Positions 1 to 8,043 of a stretch of 37,267 nucleotides of DNA are shown piece by piece. This DNA is from a virus, in the IMG/VR virus record IMGVR_UViG_3300023179_000270, positions 1 through 37,267 of that record. One strand, written 5' to 3'. The translations under genes were made by a program, and so were the position numbers. Position 1 is the first letter of the stretch; each line of letters starts with the position of its first letter. The notes under the pieces were generated by a model, which had not been told where the DNA came from, made no database searches, and saw nothing but the letters and a program-made list of their open reading frames with translations.

Positions 1-2
1 TT

Positions 3-815
3 CAGAAAATCACATCAAATATAATCTCAGGACTCGCTAATACTGCGATTACTGGTAATATCATTTCTTCTCAAATTACATCTGTTGCTAACACACAAAT
101 TACTGGCAATATCATTTCGTCCCAAATTACATCTGTTGCTAACACGCAGATTACTGGAGTAATTACTAGCGCACAAATGGCAAACACCGGTATCACTGCT
201 GGAGTATATGGTGGTGCTAGTAATGCAGCTTCAATCACAGTAGACGCTACTGGTCGTGTAACTTCAGTCTCAAATATTGCTTGGACTAGCACTAGCATTA
301 CCGGTGGCTTTTCTAATATGCAAGTGTTTACTGCAAACGGTACCTTTACTGTTCCAACTGGTATAACAAAGGTAAAAGTATATGTTACTGGCGGCGGTGG
401 TGGTGCAGGAACAGATGCTGATGGCGCAGGAACTTCTGGTAATACTTCATCGTTTGGTCCTCATTGTTCTGCTACTGGTGGGGCTGGCGGAGGAGGAACC
501 GACGGATCGCATCCATTCGCTTCGGGCGGAACTGGATCTAATGGCGATTTAAATTTTTCAGGACTTTACGGCACTGGCGCTGGCGCTGGTAACTTTAATA
601 CACCAGGAGCCGGAGGCTTCACTTTTTTTGGTTCTTATGGAAAAGGTGGAAATTCAAGTGGGAATTCAACTGCTGGTGGAGGAGGCGGTACTTCAATTAA
701 AATTGTTAGTGGCTTGACTTCTGCACAGACTATTACAGTTGCCGTTGGAATTGGAGGTAAAACTGGCGCAGGAAGTGCAAGTGGTGCTAATGGTGTTGTA
801 GTCGTAGAGTATTAA
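3..815 (+). CDS. Glycine-rich tail fibre/adhesin protein, 5' partial
   Basis: The frame is open to the left edge, so the gene starts outside the window; 270 residues plus stop are visible. The first ~57 residues are shaft-like repeats of the form SQITSVANTQITGN, about 17 residues each. A short linker follows (GITAGVYGG, then VDATGRVTSVSN, a motif common in phage fibres). From about residue 130 the protein is glycine-rich (GGGGGAG, GGAGGGG) and ends in VVVVEY. Glycine-rich tips of this type form host-binding adhesins in some T4-like phages; that role is inferred here. The layout is the same as the gene at 1109, and the ending matches the remnant at 4029-4181. A 74-bp stretch of its repeat region is identical to DNA in the fibre gene at 2238. 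An internal ATG at 177 is not the natural start, because the repeats upstream are in frame. Confidence 0.8.
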   Translation, partial: QKITSNIISGLANTAITGNIISSQITSVANTQITGNIISSQITSVANTQITGVITSAQMANTGITAGVYGGASNAASITVDATGRVTSVSNIAWTSTSITGGFSNMQVFTANGTFTVPTGITKVKVYVTGGGGGAGTDADGAGTSGNTSSFGPHCSATGGAGGGGTDGSHPFASGGTGSNGDLNFSGLYGTGAGAGNFNTPGAGGFTFFGSYGKGGNSSGNSTAGGGGGTSIKIVSGLTSAQTITVAVGIGGKTGAGSASGANGVVVVEY

Positions 816-816
816 T

Positions 817-1098
817 ATGGTAACTAATATAACTCCAACTCATTCATTCGTCTATGATGGCGCTACAGTAAATGTATATCATGCAAATAAAGGCGAAGGA
901 CTACCTAAGCACGAACACAGATATAGTCATGTGACTATGTGTAATTCAGGATCATGTTTTGTTCGTAAAGAAAATATAGAAGTTCTAATGGATAAGCACA
1001 CACAACCAATCAATCTATTAGCACCTGATTGGCATGAGATAGAAGCAGCAGAAGACAATACAGTTTTTGTAAATATATTCTCCGAAGGTAAATACTAA
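817..1098 (+). CDS. Cupin-like small protein of the fibre cassette
   Basis: This 93-residue protein starts one base after the preceding fibre gene. It carries a cupin-like first motif (GEGLPKHEHRYSH, with His-x-His) and a later PDWHEIEAAEDN stretch that fits the second cupin motif with its His. The fold is therefore probably a small single-domain beta-barrel that may bind a metal. No reaction can be named. Its position between two glycine-rich fibre genes suggests an accessory or decoration protein of the fibres, or a fibre maturation factor. A second, truncated copy exists at 3910-4077, about 87% identical over 84 nt by hand count, which shows the gene travels with the fibre genes. Cupin assignment is moderately sure; function is unknown. 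Confidence 0.7.
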   Translation: MVTNITPTHSFVYDGATVNVYHANKGEGLPKHEHRYSHVTMCNSGSCFVRKENIEVLMDKHTQPINLLAPDWHEIEAAEDNTVFVNIFSEGKY

Positions 1099-1101
1099 AT
1101 A
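1094..1101 (+). promoter_or_regulatory. Late-promoter-like box ACTAAATA overlapping a stop codon
   Basis: The box contains the TAA stop of the cupin-like gene and ends 7 nt before the ATG of the next fibre gene. It is a one-sided match to the T4 late consensus TATAAATA (C instead of the second T). It belongs to a set of four boxes with the same 7-nt distance to an ATG. Confidence 0.3.
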
Positions 1102-1108
1102 ATCCATT

Positions 1109-1975
1109 ATGCCATTATCTAAAATACCAGCAAACGGAATTTCATCTATCGCTAATACAGCAATTAGCGGTAATGTTACATCATCTCAAATTACTTCAGT
1201 ATCTAACACTCAGATTACTGGCAATATCGTTGCATCTCAAATTACTTCAGTATCTAACACTCAGATTACTGGCAATATCGTTGCATCTCAAATTACATCT
1301 GTTGCTAACACACAGATTACTGGTTTAATTACTAGCACACAAATTGCTAACACAGGTATCACCGCAGGTGTTTATGGTGGTACTGGAAACACTACCTCTA
1401 TTACTGTAGATGCACAAGGTCGTATTACTTCTGTATCTAATGTTGTGTGGACAAACACTTCCATTGGTGGTGGTTTTAGTGGAATGCAATTGTTTACATA
1501 TACAGGTTCTGTTCAGACATTTACTATCCCAGCTGGCGTAACAAAGATTAAAGCGCACATCGTAGGCGGCGGTGGCGGTGCAAGCGGTTGCGGTTATAAC
1601 GGTGGTACCGGTGGAACAAGTAGCCTTGCAAACGGAACTCAAACCATTTCTACTGTATCTGCTACTGGCGGCGGTGGTGCTTCAGACTCTAATGGAGCAT
1701 ATGGTAGCGGTGGAAACGGTAGTGGTGGTACAATAAACCTTGTAGGAACTCCAGGACAAGGATCTGGTCCGATTGGTGGTTATTCTACTTTATCATTTAC
1801 ATACGGTAGTGGTGGTAGAAATACTGATGGTAGAAATGCTACTAACGGCGGCGGCGGTGGCGGTACTGCTATTAAATACATCACTGGTCTTACAGCAGGT
1901 CTTACTTTAAATGTAACAGTTGGTGCAGCAGGATCAGGCGGTGGCCAAGCCGGTGCTGTATTGATTGAATATTAA
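1109..1975 (+). CDS. Glycine-rich tail fibre/adhesin protein
   Basis: A complete 288-residue paralogue of the partial gene at the left edge. Residues ~1-25 form a short N-terminus (MPLSKIPANGISSIANTAIS). Residues ~26-75 are three or four repeats of 17 residues, two encoded by exactly identical 51-nt units. The linker GVYGGTGNTTSITVDAQGR follows, then a glycine-rich domain from about residue 152 to the end, closing in VLIEY. The short N-terminus has no obvious virion-attachment domain, so it may bind another fibre protein instead of the baseplate directly. The start is the first ATG after the upstream stop; no good Shine-Dalgarno sequence is visible. Role as a host-recognition tip is inferred from composition and context. 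Confidence 0.78.
   Translation: MPLSKIPANGISSIANTAISGNVTSSQITSVSNTQITGNIVASQITSVSNTQITGNIVASQITSVANTQITGLITSTQIANTGITAGVYGGTGNTTSITVDAQGRITSVSNVVWTNTSIGGGFSGMQLFTYTGSVQTFTIPAGVTKIKAHIVGGGGGASGCGYNGGTGGTSSLANGTQTISTVSATGGGGASDSNGAYGSGGNGSGGTINLVGTPGQGSGPIGGYSTLSFTYGSGGRNTDGRNATNGGGGGGTAIKYITGLTAGLTLNVTVGAAGSGGGQAGAVLIEY
1183..1284 (+). repeat. Two perfect tandem 51-nt coding repeats
   Basis: Units 1183-1233 and 1234-1284 are identical over 51 nt and each encodes SQITSVSNTQITGNIVA. A third unit starts at 1285 and diverges after about 12 nt. The perfect identity, unlike the diverged repeats of the neighbouring fibres, indicates recent duplication or gene conversion. Confidence 0.9.
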
Positions 1976-1991
1976 TTCATAAGAGGGAAAA

Positions 1992-2231
1992 ATGAAAGCA
2001 TTAATTTCATCCATAGAAATTGTTCACAAATATGATGGATCGGTTCTAGGGCATCGTGTTGCTCAAGTAGAACAAGATAATTCAATTTTTGAAGTTGCTG
2101 AATCTCTATCATGGGTTGATTGTGCAGACAATATTGTTGCAGATCAATGGTACTTTGATCCTAACGATAGTCAAATTAAAGAAATTCCATTAAGACCACA
2201 ACCAGAAACTACTGGTACACAGAACATCTAA
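1992..2231 (+). CDS. Conserved small hypothetical protein of the fibre cassette
   Basis: A 79-residue protein preceded by a good Shine-Dalgarno sequence (AAGAGGGAAAAATG). It has no membrane segment or repeat; the core contains HRVAQVEQDN, SWVDCADNIVADQWYFD and a Pro-rich end. From memory this resembles small hypothetical proteins placed beside fibre genes in T4-like cyanophages; I cannot name a domain. It lies between a glycine-rich fibre gene and a fibre gene with a carbohydrate-binding-like tip, with gaps of 16 and 6 nt, so a role as fibre chaperone or minor fibre component is the simplest guess. Confidence 0.65.
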   Translation: MKALISSIEIVHKYDGSVLGHRVAQVEQDNSIFEVAESLSWVDCADNIVADQWYFDPNDSQIKEIPLRPQPETTGTQNI

Positions 2232-2237
2232 TAAACT

Positions 2238-3728
2238 ATGTCATATATCGGAACTTCTCCTGTTGGCGGGATTATTCGTTCAGAGTTTTTCTCTGGTGAC
2301 GGATCCACTACAACTTTTAATTTAACTTATTCGTACGGTAGTGAAGCCTCGCTTCTAGTATTCATTTCCGGTGTAAAACAAAAAACAAATACTTACTCTT
2401 TGCTGAGTGGGCAATTAATATTTTCTTCGCCGCCCACTTCTGGTTCTTCAAACATAGAAGTCATTTATCTAAGTGGTTCTATACTTACTGCACTTGCAAG
2501 TGTTGCTAATACAAACATCATTGGTCTGATTAAGTCTACTCAGATTGCAAATGTAGCAAATACGCAGATTGCCGGTAACATCATTTCATCACAAATTACA
2601 TCTGTTGCTAACACACAAATTACTGGCAATATCATTTCGTCCCAAATTACATCTGTTGCTAACACTCAGATTACAGGCAATATTGTTGCTTCACAAATTA
2701 CATCTATCGCTAATACACAGATTACCGGTTTAATTACTGCAACTCAAATCGCTTCAACAGTAGCAGTTAATAGAATCATTAATGGTGCGATGATGATTGA
2801 CCAGAGAAACAATGGCGCAGAGGTTAATCCTGCGGTTGCTTCTACATATTATCTTGATAGATGGTCAGTTACATCTAGCGCCGCGTCAAAATTTAAAATT
2901 GGCCAAAACGCTGGCTCTGTGACACCTCCAGCAAATTTCATAAATTATTTAGGATGTACTTCTTTATCTGCTTATACTGTTGGTACAAGTGAAATATTTG
3001 GAATTAGACAAATTATTGAAGGATATAATATAGCAGATTTGAATTGGGGAACAGCAAACGCAGCAACAGTAACGCTTTCTTTTTGGGTGCGTTCAAGTCT
3101 TACTGGCACATTTGGTGGAGCTTTAAAAAATAGTGCAGGAAGTAGAAGTTATCCTTTTAGTTATACTATTTCATCTGCTAATACTTGGGAGCAAAAATCT
3201 ATAACTATTTCTGGAGATACAAGTGGAACTTGGTTGACCACAAATGGCATAGGATTACAAGTTTTTTTTAGTATTGGTACTGGCGCAACAGTATCAGGAT
3301 CTGCTGGAGCATGGAGTTCTACAAACTATAGTTCAGCCACAGGCGCAACATCTGTTGTAGGTACAAACGGCGCAACTTTCTACATCACAGGCGTACAACT
3401 AGAAAAAAGTTCAACTGCGTCAAATTTTGAATTTAGAAATTATATTACTGAGTTGGCTTTGTGCCAACGCTATTACGAAACTGGCTACAACGCTATGTGG
3501 GGAAGAAGTGAAAATCCTATGGGTTGTTGGACTGCTTTCAAGGTTACCAAGAGAGCCGCCCCAACTATGGCGTACAGTAACTTTACCCAACTAGGTGGTG
3601 CTGGTACATGTTCACTTAATGGTACTTCCTATGGCCCCACAACCGATGGATTTTTGGTCACTTGTAGCACCACTGTCGGAACAAACCAAGGGTTTTCTGT
3701 TCAATGGACTTCGGATATAGAGTTATAA
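2238..3728 (+). CDS. Tail fibre protein with repeat shaft and carbohydrate-binding-like tip
   Basis: A 496-residue protein in three parts. Residues 1-~80 are an N-terminal beta module (MSYIGTSPVGG, FFSGDGSTTTFNLTYS, VFISGVKQ) typical of phage fibre N-termini, probably the attachment end. Residues ~90-173 are SQITSVANTQITGN repeats. Residues ~174-496 form a C-terminal domain starting [14 protein letters not shown], with DRW, YNIADLNWGT, GATFYITGVQLE and ALCQRYYE motifs. The same C-terminal domain ends the genes at 21064 and 22580. It is widespread in phage fibres and looks like a galactose-binding or CBM-type beta-sandwich; ligand unknown. A small GNTP-type gene follows one base later, as it does for the two paralogues. 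Part of its shaft DNA is identical to the gene at the left edge. Confidence 0.85.
   Translation: MSYIGTSPVGGIIRSEFFSGDGSTTTFNLTYSYGSEASLLVFISGVKQKTNTYSLLSGQLIFSSPPTSGSSNIEVIYLSGSILTALASVANTNIIGLIKSTQIANVANTQIAGNIISSQITSVANTQITGNIISSQITSVANTQITGNIVASQITSIANTQITGLITATQIASTVAVNRIINGAMMIDQRNNGAEVNPAVASTYYLDRWSVTSSAASKFKIGQNAGSVTPPANFINYLGCTSLSAYTVGTSEIFGIRQIIEGYNIADLNWGTANAATVTLSFWVRSSLTGTFGGALKNSAGSRSYPFSYTISSANTWEQKSITISGDTSGTWLTTNGIGLQVFFSIGTGATVSGSAGAWSSTNYSSATGATSVVGTNGATFYITGVQLEKSSTASNFEFRNYITELALCQRYYETGYNAMWGRSENPMGCWTAFKVTKRAAPTMAYSNFTQLGGAGTCSLNGTSYGPTTDGFLVTCSTTVGTNQGFSVQWTSDIEL
2592..2665 (+). repeat. 74-bp exact repeat shared with 72-145
   Basis: Bases 2592-2665 equal bases 72-145 exactly; extended to 90 bp (2581-2670 versus 61-150) there are three mismatches. 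Both copies encode the SQITSVANTQITGN shaft. Synonymous sites are also identical, so this reflects DNA-level exchange and not only protein conservation. Confidence 0.9.
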
Positions 3729-3729
3729 A

Positions 3730-3906
3730 ATGTATAAACAATTAATTATTCCCGGAACACAAGAAATTTCTCAGAACACTATTCGTCTGTTAGTAGAAGG
3801 CGCTCATGTGGAAATCCCATTCGACCACGCCAACAGAGACTATCAAGAATATTTAAAGTGGCTTGCTGAAGGCAACACACCTTTACCTCCGGATGAACAC
3901 AATTAA
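3730..3906 (+). CDS. Small GNTP-motif protein, probable fibre assembly partner (copy 1)
   Basis: A 58-residue protein beginning MYKQLIIPG and ending with DYQEYLKWLAEGNTPLPPDE. The ending, YxxYLxWxAxGNTPxPxDE, is shared with the small genes at 22415 and 23686. From memory, similar ends occur in phage tail-fibre-assembly and XkdW-like proteins. The gene starts one base after the stop of a fibre gene, and all three copies follow fibres with the same C-terminal domain, which supports a dedicated chaperone or capping role for that tip. The function is inferred. Its start MYK and upstream context resemble copy 2 (22415), including TATAAAATGTATAAA around the start codon. Confidence 0.7.
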   Translation: MYKQLIIPGTQEISQNTIRLLVEGAHVEIPFDHANRDYQEYLKWLAEGNTPLPPDEHN

Positions 3907-3909
3907 GAT

Positions 3910-4077
3910 ATGGAATCTAAAATTATACAAGTTATGCCTGCACATATGTTCACCTATGATGGTGCTACAGTGAGTGTATATCATGCAAATAAAGGTGAAG
4001 GATTACCTAAGCATCAACATAGTTATAGTCATCGCAGTATAACGAAGGTGCTGGTGCTGGTGGTGGCACAGCAATGA
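3910..4077 (+). pseudogene. 5' remnant of a cupin-like gene, broken by deletion
   Basis: Reading from ATG 3910, the product resembles the cupin-like protein at 817 (FTYDGATVSVYHANKGEGLP, then KHQHSYSH). Over 3949-4032 the DNA is about 87% identical to 847-930 by hand count. Similarity stops abruptly after codon SH at 4032; beyond it the frame reads unrelated VLVLVVAQQ and stops at 4077. The second half of the cupin, including the second His motif, is missing. A 55-residue peptide could still be made, but it lacks half the barrel. Confidence 0.8.
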
Positions 4078-4181
4078 AAATAATTTCTGGTTTAACTCCA
4101 GGTAATACCGTAACCGTAACTATTGGCGCAACTGGAAGTGGTAACGCTGGAACTGCTGGAATCGTAGTCGTAGAATACTAA
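4029..4181 (+). pseudogene. 3' remnant of a glycine-rich fibre gene
   Basis: In the frame that is shifted relative to the cupin remnant, the DNA reads YNEGAGAGGGTAMKIISGLT and ends GIVVVEY, the typical end of the glycine-rich fibres at 3-815 and 1109-1975. No start codon or N-terminal part is present. Together with the upstream remnant this shows one deletion that joined a cupin 5' half to a fibre 3' end and removed everything between, in the same gene order (cupin then fibre) that survives intact at 817-1975. It fills the 327-nt interval between 3907 and 4233, which has no intact gene. Confidence 0.8.
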
Positions 4182-4199
4182 GTTTAGATTACCTGTTTG

Positions 4200-4207
4200 A
4201 CTAAATA
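4200..4207 (+). promoter_or_regulatory. Late-promoter-like box ACTAAATA
   Basis: The box lies 26 nt before the ATG at 4234, leaving room for a short leader with a Shine-Dalgarno sequence (TAGGAG, 4222-4227). It is the first candidate promoter after the deletion scar. Confidence 0.35.
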
Positions 4208-4233
4208 GTGTATCAACGCACTAGGAGTGTCAA

Positions 4234-4566
4234 ATGGCAGGTTTCGCAGAAATTACTATTGAGCAGGGTGCTGACTACTCAACCACTATTACTGTAAATG
4301 ATTCATCAGGCACCGCACAGAATTTAACATCATACACCGCAGCATCACAAATCCGAAAGTCATATTACTCAACAACAGCAACAAGTTTTGTTGTTTCTAT
4401 TACAAATGCAGCTAATGGTCAAATAACAACTTCAATGACCTCTTCTGTAACGGCTAATTTAACTCCTGGTCGTTATGTTTATGATGTTGTAATCACTAGC
4501 CCTGCAAATACAAAAACTAGAATTGTAGAAGGTATTGCCACAGTTCTTCCATCTGTTACTAGGTAA
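4234..4566 (+). CDS. Ig-like/beta-sandwich virion structural protein
   Basis: A 110-residue protein, MAGFAEITIEQGADYS at the start and GRYVYDVVITSPANTKTRIV near the end. The alternating pattern, the EQGADYS opening and the GxYVYDV strand resemble BppU-N-like beta-sandwich modules of phage baseplates and conserved proteins of T4-like cyanophages. It has a clear Shine-Dalgarno sequence and a possible late promoter upstream, and the following giant fibre gene starts 2 nt after its stop. The likely role is a baseplate or fibre-attachment subunit; this is inference from fold pattern and position. Confidence 0.65.
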   Translation: MAGFAEITIEQGADYSTTITVNDSSGTAQNLTSYTAASQIRKSYYSTTATSFVVSITNAANGQITTSMTSSVTANLTPGRYVYDVVITSPANTKTRIVEGIATVLPSVTR

Positions 4567-4568
4567 TA

Positions 4569-7409
4569 ATGGCAAACACTATTATACTGGCGGCTAATAC
4601 CTCCATTATTCAACTAAAGCAAAACAAAACTTTAGTTACGCAAACTACTGGTACAGCAACGGCTGATCCAGTAGCAAGACTTGATGCATCGGCTGCTTTT
4701 GCTAAAGCCAACGCTGCAAATACTTTAGCACAATCTGCATACGATGCAGCGAATGCAGCCGGCTCAAGTGCGCTTACTCAAGCTGCATTTAATAAAGCAA
4801 ACACCGCTAATGTAACAGCGGAAGCCGCATATTCAAAAGCCAATAGCGCAAACAGTCTCGCACAATCGGCATATGATAAAGCAAATACACCAGGTTATAC
4901 TAACGCTAATGTTGCTAATTATTTACCAACATATGGTGGTAATGTCAATGCAATCACGGTGTTCAGTAACACTAATATTGCTATTCAGGGTAAAAATTGG
5001 GTACAATTGCAATATAATCCAGACGGTACTCCACATGAACAAGTCAGTATAGGAACAGGTTCTTGGTTTTATTTGGACTCTTCTGGAGCAGCGTTTGAAA
5101 GTAACACCACTGGATCAGTTAAAACACTTCAATTTAGCAACAAAGGTGATGTTGTTGCATCTGGTAATATAACAGGTGTTAATATTATTGGTAATGGTAG
5201 TCAACTAACTAATATTCCTCCTAGTATCGTAGCAAACTCAGGATTTAATAAAGCAAATGCAGCTAATGTTCTTGCACAAGCCGCATTTGATGCTGCAAAT
5301 ACAAAATTATCTGCTACAGGCGGTACACTTTCAGGTGATGTTACTGTAACTGGTAATCTGACTATTATAGGTAATACTGTTTATGCAAATACAGAAAAGG
5401 TATTAATCAAAGATAACATTATCACGCTGAATGCAGCCATCAGTCAATCTGGCACACCTGCGTCAAATGCTGGTATAGAAGTAGATCGTGGCACACTAGC
5501 GAATTCATATTTGCTTTGGGATGAAACAGGTGATAGATGGGTTTTTTCAAATGATGGTGTAACTTATTATCCAATAGCAGATGGTGACAGATTAAATAGT
5601 GCATTTTCACAAGCAAATGCCGCTAACATATTAGCACAATCGGCATATGACTATGCCAACAATTTAGTTAGTGGTGGTTCATCAATAGACAATTATGCAA
5701 GATCAAAAGCAAACGCGGCTAATGTTTTAGCACAAGCCGCATTTGATGCAGCTAATAGTGCTGGCAGTACCGTCACTGGTAATACAATAAACTTAGGTTC
5801 AAATACAGTTGGACAACTAATTAGTAATGCAGTTACACTCACCACATCAACAAAAGTTACAGATGGTTTAGCATTGTTGAATAATGTTTTAGGTAAATTA
5901 GTACCTGCATCTCCAACAGCATTCCCTGGTTCAACAACTTTGAGCATCAACAGTTTGTCAACTTATCGTATGACAAATTTTGCTCAAACAGATAGAACAA
6001 CAACAGGTGGTAAATCTGTTGCTGGTGGTTCTACAGTAACTTCGGTTCGTAGAGCATCTTCATATACAACAAATACATTTAATGATTTAGGTCCAGGTGA
6101 CTCTGGTACAATTACGATATTTAAAAATAACGTTGCTACTGGTAATGTCACATTTACTTCTGCAAGTGCAAACTCAACAAATGGTGAGATAATTGTCACA
6201 GACAGTAAAGATTATGCTTTAGTCACAGGTGCAGCAGCAGGATTTTGGAGAAGTTTTGATGTTCAAGGATCAGGTACAGTTTCTTCAGGCTGGAATGAAA
6301 TCTATATTGCTCACACCGGTGCAGGCAATACTACAACTGTTTCTTGGTATTATGACGCATCAGCACCAGGCACGCCAACATTTACTTCAGCAAGCATGGT
6401 ACCTTTATCTGAAGTTTTATATTATTCAAGTACAGTACCACATTATACAAGTTCAACTACATTTAAATTAGGTGCAAATGTATCTAAGTTAAGTGGTGAT
6501 ATGTTTCCAACAAGCAACACATTCTTAACTGGTACTGCTGGAGGAGCATTTAGCGCACCAGCAAGTAACACATATTCAGGTGTTGGTATAACTTATCCAC
6601 TAGCACAAAATCTATATGTCTCAAGTGGTAACGTTACGGTGAATACCACTGCTTCAGTAATATCAGGGTTTGGTTCTTCTTCTACTGGTCCAAGCATTAC
6701 TGTAGATAATAGTTACAATACAGGTACACAAGTATTTACAACGGCACTTGCAAACACTGTACTATATAAAACAGGTAATACAAGTTCAAATACTGTGATC
6801 GCTGGAGAAGATAATATTTTCTTTGGCTCTACTGTTGGTGTTGGTTCAGGTGTTGCTGCTAGGATTGTAAATCCAGGTTCAACGGATACTCCTGCACAGT
6901 CTGCAAGTGCCTCATTGTTTAATAGCCAATCGGGTACATTACAGAGTTATGATGCTACACTTGTTGCTGGTGTACTGAAACATGACCAAACAAATTATGC
7001 ATCAGGTTATTTACCTGTAGGACCAAATTTAAGTTCTGGAAGAACAGGCGCACAATACTTTACATTTAAATTTGTGAGAACATCAGTATCTAAATTTGAT
7101 ATTCAGTTTACAGGAACGATTGCGGGAATGTGGGTTGCTTTACCAGGCAGTTCAATTGATACAGCAGCAGCAGCTACAAATGGATGGATTGATATGTCTA
7201 TTGCATATGGTGGTTCTGGTGTACCGTCAAGCGGTGCTTCTGTTGGTGGTGTAGTCACATTGAATTCATCAGTTACAAATCACAGAAAAACTTGTACATT
7301 TGGTACGGTATCCAGTTCAAGTACAGCAACAAATGAAATTTATGTTCGTATTAAACTTACAAGCGGTCAAACTGTAACTGCTTTATCATTACAGGCTCCG
7401 AGCAACTAA
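4569..7409 (+). CDS. Long tail fibre protein with Ala/Asn-rich shaft repeats
   Basis: A 946-residue fibre. Residues 1-~40 form the N-terminal cap (MANTIILAANTSIIQLKQNK). Residues ~43-107 contain FAKANAANTLAQSAYDAANA-type repeats; more copies occur near residues 225-245 and 345-400. The motif GNGSQLTNIP (~210) and the block GNTVYANTEKVLIKDNIITL to DRWVFSNDGV (~270-335) recur in T4-like cyanophage fibres as I recall them. The C-terminal half (~400-946) is Ser/Thr/Gly-rich beta structure without a domain I can name and is probably the exposed receptor-binding part. The Ala-rich repeats have the spacing expected of trimeric helical shaft segments, which I infer rather than show. It overlaps the next gene by one base (TAATG). 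Confidence 0.82.
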   Translation: MANTIILAANTSIIQLKQNKTLVTQTTGTATADPVARLDASAAFAKANAANTLAQSAYDAANAAGSSALTQAAFNKANTANVTAEAAYSKANSANSLAQSAYDKANTPGYTNANVANYLPTYGGNVNAITVFSNTNIAIQGKNWVQLQYNPDGTPHEQVSIGTGSWFYLDSSGAAFESNTTGSVKTLQFSNKGDVVASGNITGVNIIGNGSQLTNIPPSIVANSGFNKANAANVLAQAAFDAANTKLSATGGTLSGDVTVTGNLTIIGNTVYANTEKVLIKDNIITLNAAISQSGTPASNAGIEVDRGTLANSYLLWDETGDRWVFSNDGVTYYPIADGDRLNSAFSQANAANILAQSAYDYANNLVSGGSSIDNYARSKANAANVLAQAAFDAANSAGSTVTGNTINLGSNTVGQLISNAVTLTTSTKVTDGLALLNNVLGKLVPASPTAFPGSTTLSINSLSTYRMTNFAQTDRTTTGGKSVAGGSTVTSVRRASSYTTNTFNDLGPGDSGTITIFKNNVATGNVTFTSASANSTNGEIIVTDSKDYALVTGAAAGFWRSFDVQGSGTVSSGWNEIYIAHTGAGNTTTVSWYYDASAPGTPTFTSASMVPLSEVLYYSSTVPHYTSSTTFKLGANVSKLSGDMFPTSNTFLTGTAGGAFSAPASNTYSGVGITYPLAQNLYVSSGNVTVNTTASVISGFGSSSTGPSITVDNSYNTGTQVFTTALANTVLYKTGNTSSNTVIAGEDNIFFGSTVGVGSGVAARIVNPGSTDTPAQSASASLFNSQSGTLQSYDATLVAGVLKHDQTNYASGYLPVGPNLSSGRTGAQYFTFKFVRTSVSKFDIQFTGTIAGMWVALPGSSIDTAAAATNGWIDMSIAYGGSGVPSSGASVGGVVTLNSSVTNHRKTCTFGTVSSSSTATNEIYVRIKLTSGQTVTALSLQAPSN

Positions 7410-7975
7410 TGGCATACACTGACGCACAGAAAGTAGATTTACTCTACAAGAAATTATCAGGTGTCGCAAAGACAGATACTAGCTCAAATAAAGGTGCTAG
7501 TAATGAGGCTAATTCTAGTCCAACATTAATTCGTTTAGATACGGTATGGGATTATTCTAGCCAAATTCCTTCTACACCACCCGCAGCGAATACAAGTATC
7601 GTTACATTACACCAAACAACAAAAGCAATTCAATGTTCAGCAGACGTTACAACAACTCCTACCAGTAGTGTTTATCCAACTTGGCAGACACAGCTAACAG
7701 ATTGGATTCCACCTGAATTTGGCAGTGGATATTTTATTAAAGTTTATGCAGATAGTGCTGGTGTTGCTAATGCTGTTGCCACAGGAACACAATTATCTGA
7801 TGCTGGTATAGCAGGAGTAGGAGAATGGTTTTTTGACTACCAAGCAGGAATATTAAATTTCGTAGGTTCATCACCTATTCCTGCTGCATTAACTTCATCT
7901 AAAGTAATCTATATTACTGGTTATAGGTATACGGGAAGTAAAGGATTAACTACCTTGAACGGTGGAAATTTCTAA
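7409..7975 (+). CDS. Conserved virion structural protein
   Basis: A 188-residue protein, opening MAYTDAQKVDLLYKKLSGVA and containing WIPPEFGSGYFIKVYAD, GEWFFDYQAGILNF and VIYITGYRYTGSKG. I recall this pattern from a structural protein conserved in T4-like cyanophages, usually beside fibre genes. No catalytic motif or repeat is visible. Its start overlaps the stop of the giant fibre by one base, so the two are probably translationally coupled and may act in the same fibre or its attachment site. It is followed by the longest non-coding gap of the cassette and a consensus late promoter, so it likely ends a transcription unit. Confidence 0.7.
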   Translation: MAYTDAQKVDLLYKKLSGVAKTDTSSNKGASNEANSSPTLIRLDTVWDYSSQIPSTPPAANTSIVTLHQTTKAIQCSADVTTTPTSSVYPTWQTQLTDWIPPEFGSGYFIKVYADSAGVANAVATGTQLSDAGIAGVGEWFFDYQAGILNFVGSSPIPAALTSSKVIYITGYRYTGSKGLTTLNGGNF

Positions 7976-7987
7976 ATATAGCATAAA

Positions 7988-7995
7988 TATAAATA
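7988..7995 (+). promoter_or_regulatory. T4-type late promoter box TATAAATA
   Basis: An exact match to the T4 late promoter octamer in a 68-nt gap, 48 nt before the ATG at 8044. A Shine-Dalgarno sequence (AAGGA, near 8033) sits between them, giving a normal leader. A second weaker box, TCTAAATA, overlaps the stop codon of the upstream gene at 7971-7978. Confidence 0.6.
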
Positions 7996-8043
7996 AATTG
8001 CATCTGCAAAAAATAATAAGATCCATTTACTAAGGACAAAAAA

